A program made the position numbers and the translations under genes. A DNA stretch of 64,000 bases. Origin: Catenaria anguillulae PL171 (lineage: Eukaryota > Blastocladiomycota > Blastocladiomycetes > Blastocladiales > Catenariaceae). Below, piece by piece: positions 47,773-58,387 of this stretch (its first letter is position 1; each line of letters opens with the position of its first letter). Below the pieces are notes generated by a model. It did no database searches and was not told the origin of the DNA. It saw nothing but the letters and a program-made list of their open reading frames with translations. The DNA is taken from assembly GCA_002102555.1 (NCBI GenBank), contig MCFL01000100.1, positions 16,331 to 80,330 on the forward strand, in the 5' to 3' direction.

Positions 47773-50405
47773 TTAGGTCTGCTTGCGCGGGTCGCGAATG
47801 TTGGGACCAAACACTGTGCAGAAGTCGTTCCATGGGGCGGTACCATAGTGCATGGACTCGCACTTGCCGTCACTTGGACAGTTGAGCAGCCACTCTGGGC
47901 CTTCCCACTCGGTAAACGACAGCAAGAGCGCAACGAGGGCGACACCGACATCGAGACCCGTGGCGAGGACATAGTTGTAGCGCTTCCACCAGGCGGAGCG
48001 ATAGCGGTAGGCGTAGAACTGGAAGATGGTCGAGACAATGATGGAAGTGAAGGCACCGCCGTTGTTGGCACCGGGACCGTTGGGCGAGAGCAAAATAGCT
48101 GGGTGTGCAAGGACCCACCATTGGCCGCCGACGTACTTGTGGCCGAGCCAGAGAACAATGGGCAAGACGAGACCGGCAAGGGCACCGACCCAGATGACGG
48201 GCGCGTACTGGGTGTCAAAGAAGAAGCGCTTGGCACCAATGGCGCCCCAAATGAGTGAGGCCGAGTAGTAGGTGTTGAAGGACAAACCGCCCCACAAGGC
48301 GCCCATGCCTTCCGTGTTACCGCCCAAGCGGACCCACTCGGCGTGTTGCGGGTCGGCCATCCAGTAGCGGAAGGCACCGTAGCACACGAAACCGGCAACA
48401 AACTGCGAGACGAGCTGCGAGATGAAGATGTGCCTGGGCGGGATCTTCATGTAGTGGCCAATCTTGAGATCGATGAGCAAGTCACGGCATTGCCATGAGA
48501 CGGCAAAGCACACGCACTTGAACGACATCATGAGGATGGGACGGCCGGGGACAATGAGGCCAATCACAAACTGCGAGACAACGTTGAGACCGAGCGTGAC
48601 ACCGGCAGTGGCAAAGATCATGATGGTGGGGACCGTGCCGACAATGGCCAAGACAATGGCGAGACCCGTGGCCCAGATGGGCAAGTCGATACCGCCAAAT
48701 TGGCCGACGAGGAACATGAGCACACCGGTCGCGACCAAGAACCCATAGTACCAAGTGTCGGGAACCTCGGGGTACTTGTCAATGAGCTGCAAGAGGGGGA
48801 GAATGATGATTTCAGTGCATCGGTTCGCAAGTGTTGTGATGACGAATCACAATCGAATGAAAAGAGCACCGTGTACGTACCTTGCAGTGGATATCGTCCT
48901 TGTCGTACTTGGCATTGCGCAACCGGTTGAGAATGTCCTTGCCATAGAACAGACTCGTGTGCATAATCGCGGCCACGAGCGAGGCAATGTGGCCAAAGTA
49001 TGCCGAGGCAAAGAAGGGCTATTGATGAATGTGCGTTTCGAGTTAGGAAGACTTGCCAGTGGGGTGCTTGACGCGATTGAGAAAAGCAAGAAAGAGGAGA
49101 CGTACAGTAAAGTGAATGGGAGCACTGATATGAGCGACGGGCAAGGAGTTGAAAAAGTGGCACCTCGGTTAGATATCCGATATGTTGAATGAGATTGGGA
49201 GAAACAAGTCGTACCGAGCAAGGAACTTGCCCTCGTCCAAGGTGCGGTCCGTCTTGCGCACGACTTGGGCGGCTGAGAAGCGCACACCCTTGCCGTCATA
49301 GAGATGGGTCGAGTTGAGCGGGGTCATGCGTGGCCACGGGCCTTGGTTGAACCAGTTTTGTTGCCAGGCCAAGGGAGCAAGGAACCAGGCAAAGATAACC
49401 CAAGAGATGAACTGGTTCATGGCGGACCAGAAGGGCACGGCCATGGCAGCTGACGAGACGGTCGACCAGTCGAGCGAGAGCGACAAGATACCAGGACCCC
49501 ACTTGGGCGAGCCAAGGCGTTGGAGCACGAGGTTGTCCTTGGGCGAGAACCAGCACAAGAGCGGAATGTACTGGAGCATGGTCGAAAGATAACCGGGACC
49601 AATGATGTAGAAGATGGCCATGCCAACGGTACCGTACGCAAACACGCGCAACTGACTCATGTGCTTGACATCGCCCTCCTTTTGCTTGTTGGCCTCAGTC
49701 TCGACACCGTGGAAGGCGGTGAAGAGCGCAACCGAGGGCAACACGGTAGGCCAAATCATATGCGAGGGACGGATGAGGAAGCGACGGCAGATACCGGCCA
49801 GACCAAAACCCATGGTGGCCGAGGCAAAGATGAACATGAGATCCCAGAACGCGCCGAGCTTGAGGTCGTAAAACACCTCTTGAGCACCCAAGTTGTAAAA
49901 GGCATAGATACCCGAGGAACCGGTCGAACCCCACACGTTGATGAGGACGTGTTCCTTGATGGAGAATGGCCCAGGGTTGGTGTCGACTTCAATTCCAAGC
50001 AGGTTGAACTTGTACGAGGGCAGGACAGCAGCCATGATGCGGCCCAACGGATAGGCCAACAGTACAGTGACGAACGAGTTGACCCAGATCAAGTTGGTGC
50101 GGAACAAGAAGATTTGGTTGGCGAACGCGACACCACAGCAGAAGAGCAGGCCAATGACCCACACACGGAAGGTGAGCGAGGGCGTCTCGGTGTCGTCCGT
50201 AGTCGGCACCATTTGATTAATCATTTGCTCGAATTCCTCATCCTATGTTTTGCGATTGCGAGAGAGTGCGTGAGCAACTGCGAAGCCACGAATGAGAGAC
50301 AAAAACAAAACACCGTGTGGGAGAACATACAATGACAAACGATTTTTGCTGCTCGACCTCGCCGTCGGCGGCCTTTTCGCCCTGCTTGATGTCCTTTTCG
50401 GTCAT
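47773..50405 (-). CDS. OPT-family oligopeptide transporter, left-arm copy
   Basis: Proton-coupled importer of small peptides (or metal/peptide chelates) in the plasma membrane. ATG 50405; exon 1 50405-50331, exon 2 50242-49215, then three further exons to the stop at 47773, mirroring the right copy. Family signature NPGPFSIKEHVLINVWGSTG is present, with about 14 membrane spans, e.g. FRVWVIGLLFCCGVAFANQI, AYPLGRIMAAVLPSYKFNLL, GPGYLSTMLQYIPLLCWFSP, FVIGLIVPGRPILMMSFK. Predicted 770 residues. In the parts compared, differences from the right copy fall mostly at third codon positions; one visible change is Tyr for Phe (THLYDGKG). The intron after RY has lost several bases relative to the other arm but keeps a CTAAC branch-like motif. 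The copy looks functional. Confidence 0.9.
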
Positions 50406-50954
50406 GGTTAGGGGTAGGCGAGACAAGTGGGTGGGTGGCGTTGAGAGCGATAGTGCGCGCGTCAAGCGGAAAATGTGCTGGGCTCAATAGAGGATGGTAG
50501 TGGTGGAGGACAGAGGAGGGTTGGCCGGTTGGTCTAATGGGACTTGGGAGGAGTACAGGCAGTCTGAGCAGCGCAGAATGTAGGGGGAGCAGCAGCACAG
50601 AATGTCTGACGACATGTATACACAAGCAAAGGGAACGGGGACGCAGCGACATCTTATACATTTACTCTCAGTGGCCAGCGACACCCCTCCGCAAAAGACA
50701 AGCGGACATGGGTGCCATGAAACGAGTGATGATGCATACAAGGAACCTTTTCGCACGGAGCTCATCCAACTTCCGATCATCTGCATCATGACCACCACAG
50801 TGCTACTAGGCTGCTTGCGCTCAAGATCGGGTCGAGGCAGACGATCGCAATACGACTCAATAAAACTTGAACCTGAAACACACTCGCCTACACTGGAGTG
50901 GGTAGCGTAGTACCAGTACCAGCGTCATTTGCAACACAGAAGGATCCCATGACC

Positions 50955-51043
50955 AGTGCGCCAAGTTGGTTCGCCATGTCTGTTCGCCAGCCCGTTACGC
51001 CAGCTCGTTGCGCCATCTGGCGCTGTGCCATATCGTTACGCCA
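50955..51043. repeat. Degenerate 13-bp minisatellite, left arm
   Basis: Units ending in CGCCA/TGCCA occur with ends at 50963, 50976, 50989, 51002, 51015, 51030 and 51043, i.e. almost exactly every 13 bp. The best-kept core is GTTACGCCA or GTTCGCCA. It lies about 550 bp upstream of the OPT start and is mirrored in the right arm at 57747-57836. Confidence 0.8.
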
Positions 51044-51280
51044 GCTTCGCCGCCAGGGTCACATTACCATCCCATCATGACATTATGGAATGGAACACAT
51101 CATTGATAACTGCAAGCTCCGCGAGCGGTGCGCAATCGAAAAATGGACCGCACGAGCGCAGCAGCAAGCATATTCTGACGACATGCTGTGGCGGAGCCAA
51201 AGGCTATACCTACCTACGCTAACTCGCGATGTAGTAGCCACATCGCGCTGTCGGCCAATGACGGGACATGATTGGCGGGA

Positions 51281-52078
51281 TCAGTCTCGCGCATAATAGG
51301 AGTCAGTGACAAACGGTCCTTGTTCGCGTGATTGTTCGCCACCGCTTCTGTGACCGATGCGTCGAATCGTGCCTTCCAGAGACTCTTGTGGCGCCCGTGA
51401 CCTTCCAGAACACATCATTAACCTCATTTGTTCAAACGCCACAGGCACTCGAAGCGTGTTCGATTGCGAATGGCCTTTGGTCACGAGGCCAAACCGAAAC
51501 TTTTTCCAAAACGCGCCAGCCCCATCCTGTGGAAACATGAAATGATTGCGTGAGACATCATCGTCAAGAAAATCACATGGAAGTTGGCCGCATGTCCAGT
51601 CTCTGACGCAAGCTTGCTGGCTTGCGAGGAAATCATACTGAAGTTTACTTTGCACGGTTGGCTTTTGGTCCCCAATTGTCCTGAACCCACCCTCTCTTGA
51701 GTCCGGATCAATTGGGAGTGGTAGTCGGTAGCGATTCGCAGTCAAACCTTGTTCGATTTTTGCCTGTGAATCTGTGATTGAGGTTGGAACCACACGTTCA
51801 TGCTGCACGACCTGTCCGCGGCCGTCCTTTCAAGGAACTACATACAGGGACTTTTTGAGTTGTTTTCCCCCAAATGGCAGTTCGACATCCACTGCGCGAG
51901 CGAGTGTGAACTCAGAGGTCGATAGAAACGACACTCCAGTCAGGAGCGAGAGCCAGGTAATGGTGTCGCTCACCTTAGTCAATTCACTGGTGCACCTCCT
52001 GATCTGCTTTCCAAGCGATTCCGAGTTGTTTTGGGAATGGTCCTCCGATCTGACTGAGTGAGACGTGAGCGACTCCAT
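51281..52078 (-). CDS. Unrecognised ORF at the inner end of the left arm, split by an in-frame TGA
   Basis: Reads leftward from the inner edge: MESLTSHSVRSEDHSQNNSE, a helical part (CTSELTKVSDTITWLSLLTG), RAVDVELPFGGKQLKKSLYV, then a TGA near 51832, and in the same frame KDGRGQVVQHERVVPTSITD continuing for 175 codons to 51281. The same ORF with the same TGA occurs in the right arm (56706-57508) and the two are identical wherever I compared them. The segment KKSLYVVP before the stop faintly recalls the LxDVLYVP motif near copia protease/GAG junctions, not enough for a call. Confidence 0.35.
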
Positions 52079-52083
52079 CAGCA

Positions 52084-53187
52084 GCTTGTTCTTGGGGTCG
52101 TATGTATTGCGCTTGCCGGCTGTGTTTCAATCCAGCGCTTGCGAGTCGATCATGCACAGGTGAAATGATACAAGCGAGTGACCCATTCCTTGTGTTCCCA
52201 GCTGTTTGTAAATTTCCAGACATGTACACCCTCCCTGCATTCACATACTTCGTGCACGTGTGAGTGTGCTGTGCGGCTGACTGGTAATCCAGAGAGGCCA
52301 ATACTTGTTTATCATTGTTGCCTTGTCGACCTGGTGAACACTTTGCTGGTCGCCCTCTGGTTTCGAAATCTTTTCTTGAATCAGTCACTTGTGCTTCGCA
52401 GCAGGGAAAAACTGCTGTTCGCCCTCTGACGCTGTCCGACTCGACTTCAGCAGGTGCTATCAGTGCATTAGAGTCCAGACTTGCTCTCTTATTCCATGCC
52501 AGAGAGCGACGGATGAGACTTGTTGGAATCGGCAATGTAACCTGTTCATCACGCTCCCTTGACTCGCCTTGTAAAGAGCTTGTAAATGTTGCGCATGTAC
52601 TTCATGGTTGGAACGTGACCTGAAACTCATGAAACGTATGTAACGCATTTGAGGGACGCCGATCTGCTTTTCCGATCTCACTAGGAGGGCGCGTCTGAGC
52701 GCCAACGTGATTCGCGGGATGTATTACTTAAAAGAATGCGATGACACTTGAGCAGTGCCAATCATTCCAATAGAAAATTCTGCATCGAACATCACACAGC
52801 AATGGAGGAAAACCGTTCACACGACACCATGAATGCAATCTCGCGGCACATGCCGGGGCCCCGAGTCCAGTTGACTGCCCGTCGTCGCCGACTTCCCCAC
52901 AATCAACACGAAGCTGCCTCTCCCCGCCCACCCTCAACTTGCCAAAGCCGGCGCTCCTTTCCGATCCAAACGCATCCATAACCATCTCCTGCAAGCCGCA
53001 CTGCTATCCGCCATCCCTTCCTTCACCACGTCCCGCCCGACCCCCACCCCGTCAGGTCAATTCTTGCCTCATCATCCCGCCCTGCTCTTACGCCCCGGCC
53101 CATCACATCCCAAGCATTGTGTGCCTTCGCTACCCGCACTCCATCATCTTGTCCTGTCGATTGCCTTCCCCGCACCATCCACATTCA
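52084..53187. other. Left part of the inverted-repeat spacer, nothing recognised
   Basis: 1.1 kb of unique spacer sequence next to the left arm. Open frames of 80-180 codons have no recognisable motifs. The stretch 52930-53180 is C-rich. Confidence 0.4.
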
Positions 53188-53939
53188 TGTCCTCTCTCCA
53201 CGACTTACACGGCTAGGGCGACGACGATCTCGACTTTGGTCCAGATACTGCGAGGGAGCTGTCCGAGGCGGTGATATCCGGTAGTCCCCATTCATTTATG
53301 TATATCCACTCACTCCTCGGTATGCTCACGGGGTTGGGCTGTAGAGGACTAGCAGAAGGTCGACAACGTCACCGAGTTTCCCGCGGAAGGCGAGACGGCG
53401 ATTGGTGACACGGTCTACGACCCGTGCAAGCCGACATTTTCTTCCCGGACCGGCCGGTACGCGCTCACCAACAACATCACCGCGGCGTCGGTTTCGTTCC
53501 ACCCTGTGACCCCAGAGTACCCAATGATGTCTGCCATCACCTTATCGACTGGCCAAAAAAACCCGTGGCGGGCATGCCAGCATCATGACAAACGGTGCCC
53601 ATGCCCTCAACGCTGGCGCCTTCAAAAAAAGTGTACGCTTTTCCTTTTTTGCATGTCCTCGTTTATTGTTCCTGATCTCGCTTCTCATTCCTGCCTGACC
53701 ATTTCGCACCTCTGTCGCTTTTCAGATTCAATTTTCGAACACGCCAGGCAGCGGTAACGGCAAGCCAAGCTCGACGTTTTTTTTTGGCGAGGAGAAGGGT
53801 ATTGGTCATCTTATCCTGCGCTCCGTCGATATTGGGCCTCTTTGCGAGTTTGATAAGTTCACATTTGGCTGCAACGGTGCGCTATCCCGGATTGACGCAT
53901 TCCGGCTCGGTGCAAGTGGCCAACCAAGGCGAGTCGCGG
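53188..53939 (+). pseudogene. Broken gene fragment of unknown family
   Basis: Coherent coding pieces follow each other but are interrupted: MSSLHDLHG, a TAG, GDDDLDFGPDTARELSEAVI near 53215, then after a probable intron QKVDNVTEFPAEGETAIGDT, VYDPCKPTFSSRTGRYALTN and ITAASVSFHPVTPEYPMM, a frame change, GGHASIMTNGAHALNAGAFK, another gap, and finally IQFSNTPGSGNGKPSSTFFF, GHLILRSVDIGPLCEFDKFT, FGCNGALSRIDAFRLGASGQ. The run ends where the copia reverse-transcriptase frame begins at about 53941. It reads like a host gene decayed and possibly cut by the element. Family not recognised. Confidence 0.45.
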
Positions 53940-53940
53940 C

Positions 53941-54953
53941 GAGCACGTATTTGTCTTGCTGTACGTCGACGATGTGCTGCTCATGGGTACAAGTGCAGAA
54001 GGTCTCGAGTACATCGAATCCAGATTGTCGCAGGAGTTCGAATTGTCGAGCTCGGCGGACGAGCCGGTGGGTTGCTTGGGCTACGTGTCGTCACGGACCC
54101 AATGACTGGTCGAGTTGTGGTCGACCACACCCACCACACCCGCAATCTGGTGCAGGAGTGCGGGTTGCAGGTCAAGAGCACGCCGACCAACTTCTTCAAC
54201 TCCTCGCCCGGTGTCGCCAAGGCTCGATTGACTGAAAACAAGGGCGAGGTCGTTCGCCGCGATGAGAACTTGTCCTTGGTCGGTAAGCTTCAGTACGTCG
54301 CGAATACGTCGCGGCCCGACATTGCCTGCTGCGTCAACTCACTTGCTCGGTTCTCGGCAAAGCCCGGTCATCAACATTGGTCGGCCGCCATGCGCGTCGT
54401 CGAGCACCTTGCCAACACGTGGCAACTCGGCCTGTCATTCAACCTGGACCAGCGGGTCGACCAAGTGATCGTGTCGGCGTTCTCCGACGCAGATTGGGCC
54501 GGTGATAGTGATTGCTATTCCATTGGTGGTTCCGTCGTGTGCGTTGCTGGTGCGCCAGTCGCGTGGTCATCGACGAAGCAGAAGATCATTGCCTTGTCGA
54601 GTGCCGAGTCCGAATTTATCGCTGGTTCAACTACGTATCGTCTTTTGTCGTGGGTTTGTCAACTCCTTGAGGATGCGGGCGTCGACTTTGTGTTGCCCGT
54701 ACTCAAGATGGATTCGTCAGTGGCCATTGACGCGATCAAGACCGAGTGCACAAGTAAGCGCATGCGATTCATTAACATCAAGTACCGACATGTTTGTCAC
54801 GGGCTCAAGGCCAAGGAGTACGAGCTCGAGTGGGTGCGCGGGTCCGAGAACATTGCGGATCTGTTCACAAAGCCGCTCGACGGCAAGACTCATGACTACT
54901 TGTGTCGGTGTATGGGAATGTTGGAGGTCCCGATCATGGAGAAGTCGGCGTGA
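53941..54953 (+). mobile_element. Ty1/copia retrotransposon remnant: end of reverse transcriptase plus RNase H
   Basis: Starts inside the polymerase palm with VFVLLYVDDVLLMGTS (catalytic YVDD) and continues with FELSSSADEPVG, then one base out of frame near 54075, LRVVTDPMTGRVVVDHTHHT, LQYVANTSRPDIACCVNSLA (typical copia thumb), and an RNase H domain: SAFSDADWAGDSDCYSIGGS, APVAWSSTKQKIIALSSAES, EFIAGSTTYRLL, YELEWVRGSENIADLFTKPL. Order and motifs are diagnostic for the copia superfamily, where RNase H is last. GAG, protease, integrase and most of RT are missing, so the copy is 5'-truncated and dead. Confidence 0.9.
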
Positions 54954-55150
54954 AGGGGGGTGATCGAGGAGCGTGATGAGATCACGCATGTCTCACGTCA
55001 CGTCTCCATCCCTCCCTGATCGGCCCTGCTCAAGATTGTGTGCTCAAGATATATTCGTGTCGGTCCCGCACATTGCTGCGGATGATTGTTGTGAACTTTC
55101 CCCGTCACCAAATCATTCCTTACGGCCGGCCATTTTCCTCTTCCCCAGAC
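54953..55150 (+). mobile_element. Polypurine tract and start of the 3' LTR of the copia remnant
   Basis: Immediately after the polyprotein stop is AAGGGGGG (54953-54960), a polypurine tract, then TGATCGAGG at 54961, the expected TG start of an LTR. GCGTGAT-GAG-ATCACGC just inside forms a perfect 7-bp hairpin. The LTR's right end cannot be fixed without a second copy, so the end coordinate is a guess. Confidence 0.6.
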
Positions 55151-55156
55151 TGAAAA

Positions 55157-56293
55157 GTGTGCGAGTACGCGCATCCTGCGCTCAAGGGCATGCAGTACTC
55201 TGGCGCATTCCCGGACTACGAGACGGGTATCTTGGCCGAGGTTCAAGCAGGCATGGATCAAGCTCGAGCAATGCAGCGCGGCTCGCATACGCATGATTTC
55301 TACTGCAAACATGTTCTTGATTGGGAATGCAAGTGTGGCGATTCCGAGTCCGAGGCTGTGTTCTGTGAAGCTCTGCATGCTCATCCCCTGTACATGCCGC
55401 GCCGATCTAACTCCATTTCTACAGCGGCTGGGCTTTGTGACTCCATTTATTGGATGCAGCAAGTTTCTGTCTTCCGATCCGCCCGGCACACGCAATGCTT
55501 TTCCAATTCATCGTGGTGTTGACGACAAGACAATCAAAAGCCTCATGGATGGTACCGAGGCCGACTTCGATCCATACTACCCTATTGTGTGCCGCACCGT
55601 TTTCAAGATGCAGGGCGAGGACCATTGCCGTACGAAACCACTCCTCCTACTCATCCCGGTGACACAGTCAAATTTCTCACATTTACTTGTCAATATCTCC
55701 AGCTGAGGCACATTACGACGCAAACAATACGCTCGCGGTTAAGCAAAACCATGAAAAAGATGGGCGCGTGTGACGTCAAATATCTCCTCTTCTACACAGT
55801 CGACTCAAGCTTCCCATACTCTGTTCTACTGTGCCGTGGCGTGCACAACCATCCGCTGCCCCCACCATCGTCAAAGACCGACCCCTTGACACCACGATTC
55901 AGCAACTGCTTAGTGGCTCGACCGAGTTTGAGGACACGGTATCAGCCAAGCAACGCTTTGCGGCACTGGCCCTCATGCGCACACGCGACAATTGCCCTGC
56001 ATCCATCTTTGGTGTTTGAAGGAACTATTCGCAACAACTTTGGCCCCAAGAGTAACAACGTGATTGACGACCAACTCGCTCTCATGCAAATGTTAGTGTC
56101 TTCCGGCAAGTCCAACTACCTGCAAGAGGTGACGTTGACTGACAAGCACTTCTTTGCCTTTGCTATGCACCGACAAGGCGCTGTCGTTCTCTCTCGGGCC
56201 AAGGTCTTTGACGTGGACATGACGTTTGCGTGCACGCGCGGGGAAATCAACATGGTGAAAGCGACATTGTTTGACGAGGTGTACCGGCTGTGA
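55157..56293 (+). mobile_element. Degraded transposon-like ORF, possibly MULE/FLYWCH type
   Basis: Coding-like pieces in shifting frames: MQYSGAFPDYETGILAEVQA (55190), LQRLGFVTPFIGCSKFLSSD and GTEADFDPYYPIVCRTVFKM (frame ending near 55620), then one base back TKTMKK-like MKKMGACDVKYLLFYTVDSS, VLLCRGVHNHPLPPP (a C...HNHP end as in FLYWCH/WRKY-like zinc fingers of MULE elements), EGTIRNNFGPKSNNVIDDQL, HFFAFAMHRQGAVVLSRAKV, FDVDMTFACTRGEINMVKAT. The D-M-T-F step resembles the first catalytic block (DxTF/T) of MULE transposases. No terminal repeats seen. Call is tentative. Confidence 0.4.
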
Positions 56294-56632
56294 AATCGTG
56301 TCATCCAGCCATGACCGTGGAGAACTTCATGGCTCTGCCATTGTCCATGGACGAGCGCAGACAAGTGATCCAGTACAAAACGGGTTTGTCGACAATGATG
56401 GACGTGTTTGCATCCCTGAGCGGATGAGTTTGAGTGGATGAGCGGATCGTTTTGCCGTTGTTTTTGTTTGTAAAGGATTCGTTGGATTGTCAGATAACTG
56501 TCATGGCAAAAGAATACAAGCAAATTGATGCTCTGTGTTCTTTGGGCTGCTGCATTACAGACTTGAGAGCAAAGTTTACATGTACAAGCCACTTGTACCA
56601 TTACACGCCAAGCATGCACCATTGCCACCAAT

Positions 56633-57508
56633 GTGTGTAATGGCACGGCCCAGTTTCGTTACATGTGTATGGAGCGTTTTCGTGGACAAAAGGAATACCA
56701 TGGGTTGCTGATGGAGTCGCTCACGTCTCACTCAGTCAGATCGGAGGACCATTCCCAAAACAACTCGGAATCGCTTGGAAAGCAGATCAGGAGGTGCACC
56801 AGTGAATTGACTAAGGTGAGCGACACCATTACCTGGCTCTCGCTCCTGACTGGAGTGTCGTTTCTATCGACCTCTGAGTTCACACTCGCTCGCGCAGTGG
56901 ATGTCGAACTGCCATTTGGGGGAAAACAACTCAAAAAGTCCCTGTATGTAGTTCCTTGAAAGGACGGCCGCGGACAGGTCGTGCAGCATGAACGTGTGGT
57001 TCCAACCTCAATCACAGATTCACAGGCAAAAATCGAACAAGGTTTGACTGCGAATCGCTACCGACTACCACTCCCAATTGATCCGGACTCAAGAGAGGGT
57101 GGGTTCAGGACAATTGGGGACCAAAAGCCAACCGTGCAAAGTAAACTTCAGTATGATTTCCTCGCAAGCCAGCAAGCTTGCGTCAGAGACTGGACATGCG
57201 GCCAACTTCCATGTGATTTTCTTGACGATGATGTCTCACGCAATCATTTCATGTTTCCACAGGATGGGGCTGGCGCGTTTTGGAAAAAGTTTCGGTTTGG
57301 CCTCGTGACCAAAGGCCATTCGCAATCGAACACGCTTCGAGTGCCTGTGGCGTTTGAACAAATGAGGTTAATGATGTGTTCTGGAAGGTCACGGGCGCCA
57401 CAAGAGTCTCTGGAAGGCACGATTCGACGCATCGGTCACAGAAGCGGTGGCGAACAATCACGCGAACAAGGACCGTTTGTCACTGACTCCTATTATGCGC
57501 GAGACTGA
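56633..57508 (+). CDS. Unrecognised ORF at the inner end of the right arm, split by an in-frame TGA
   Basis: Mirror of 51281-52078. On this side an upstream extension in unique spacer (MCNGTAQFRYMCMERFRGQK, starting 56633) is fused in frame to the arm sequence MESLTSHSVRSEDHSQNNSE. TGA at 56957-56959, then the same frame continues from KDGRGQVVQHERVVPTSITD to 57508, ending FVTDSYYARD. Nothing identifies the family. The identical interruption in both arms shows that it predates the last homogenisation or duplication. Confidence 0.35.
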
Positions 57509-57746
57509 TCCCGCCAATCATGTCCCGTCATTGGCCGACAGCGCGATGTGGCTACTACATCGCGAGTTAGCCGTAGGTAGGTATAGCCTTTGGCTCCGCC
57601 ACAGCATGTCGTCAGAATATGCTTGCTGCTGCGCTCGTGCGGTCCATTTTTCGATTGCGCACCGCTCGCGGAGCTTGCAGTTATCAATGATGTGTTCCAT
57701 TCCATAATGTCATGATGGGATGGTAATGTGACCCTGGCGGCGAAGC

Positions 57747-57836
57747 TGGCGTAACGATATGGCACAGCGCCAGATGGCGCAACGAGCTGGCGTAACGGGC
57801 TGGCGAACAGACATGGCGAACCAACTTGGCGACCCT
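57747..57836. repeat. Degenerate 13-bp minisatellite, right arm
   Basis: Inverted copy of the array at 50955-51043, read here as TGGCGTAAC/TGGCGAAC units at 13-bp spacing. It differs from the left copy by a small change at its outer end (GGCGACCCTGG against GGCGCACTGG). Confidence 0.75.
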
Positions 57837-58387
57837 GGTCATGGGATCCTTCTGTGTTGCAAATGACGCTGGTACTGGTACTACGCTACCCACTCCAGTG
57901 TAGGCGAGTGTGTTTCAGGTTCAAGTTTTATTGAGTCGTATTGCGATCGTCTGCCTCGACCCGATCTTGAGCGCAAGCAGCCTAGTAGCACTGTGGTGGT
58001 CATGATGCAGATGATCGGAAGTTGGATGAGCTCCGTGCGAAAAAGGTTCCTTGTATGCATCATCACTCGTTTCATGGCACCCATGTCCCGCTTGCCTTTT
58101 GCGGAGGGGTGTCGCTGGCCACTGAGAGTAAATGTATAAGATCTCGCTGCGTCCCCGTTCCCATTGCTTGTGTATACATGTCGTCAGACATTCTGTGCTG
58201 CTGCTCCCCCTACATTCTGCGCTGCTCAGACTGCCTGTACTCCTCCCAAGTCCCATTAGACCAACCGGCCAACCCTCCTCTGTCCTCCACCACTACCATC
58301 CTCTATTGAGCCCAGCACATTTTCCGCTTGACGCGCGCGCTATCGCTCTCAACGCCACCCACCCACTTGTCTCGCCTACCCCTAACC

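Larger units (their letters stand above)
44818..52083. repeat. Left arm of a large inverted repeat
   Basis: This segment reappears in opposite orientation at 56706-64000. Inner edge: GACTCCATCAGCA at 52071-52083 matches the complement at 56706-56718; beyond it the two sides differ. The outer edge is not reached because the right arm runs off the window. It contains the 5' part of MDM10, the POP3-like gene, an OPT transporter and an unrecognised ORF. Paired coordinates sum to about 108789 near the centre and 108818 at the outside, so the arms differ by about 29 bp net. Confidence 0.95.

Noticed and set aside
47344-52060. Shared 14-mer ATGGTCCTCCGATC at about 47345 and 52037
   Set aside because: Flanking bases are only weakly similar; could be a short dispersed motif but too little to call a repeat.
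50940-57890. Whole segment interpreted as one transposon with 1.1-kb terminal inverted repeats
   Set aside because: The inverted homology continues far outward through OPT, PO​P3 and MDM10, and no target-site duplication can be seen; kept only as an alternative for the inner segment.
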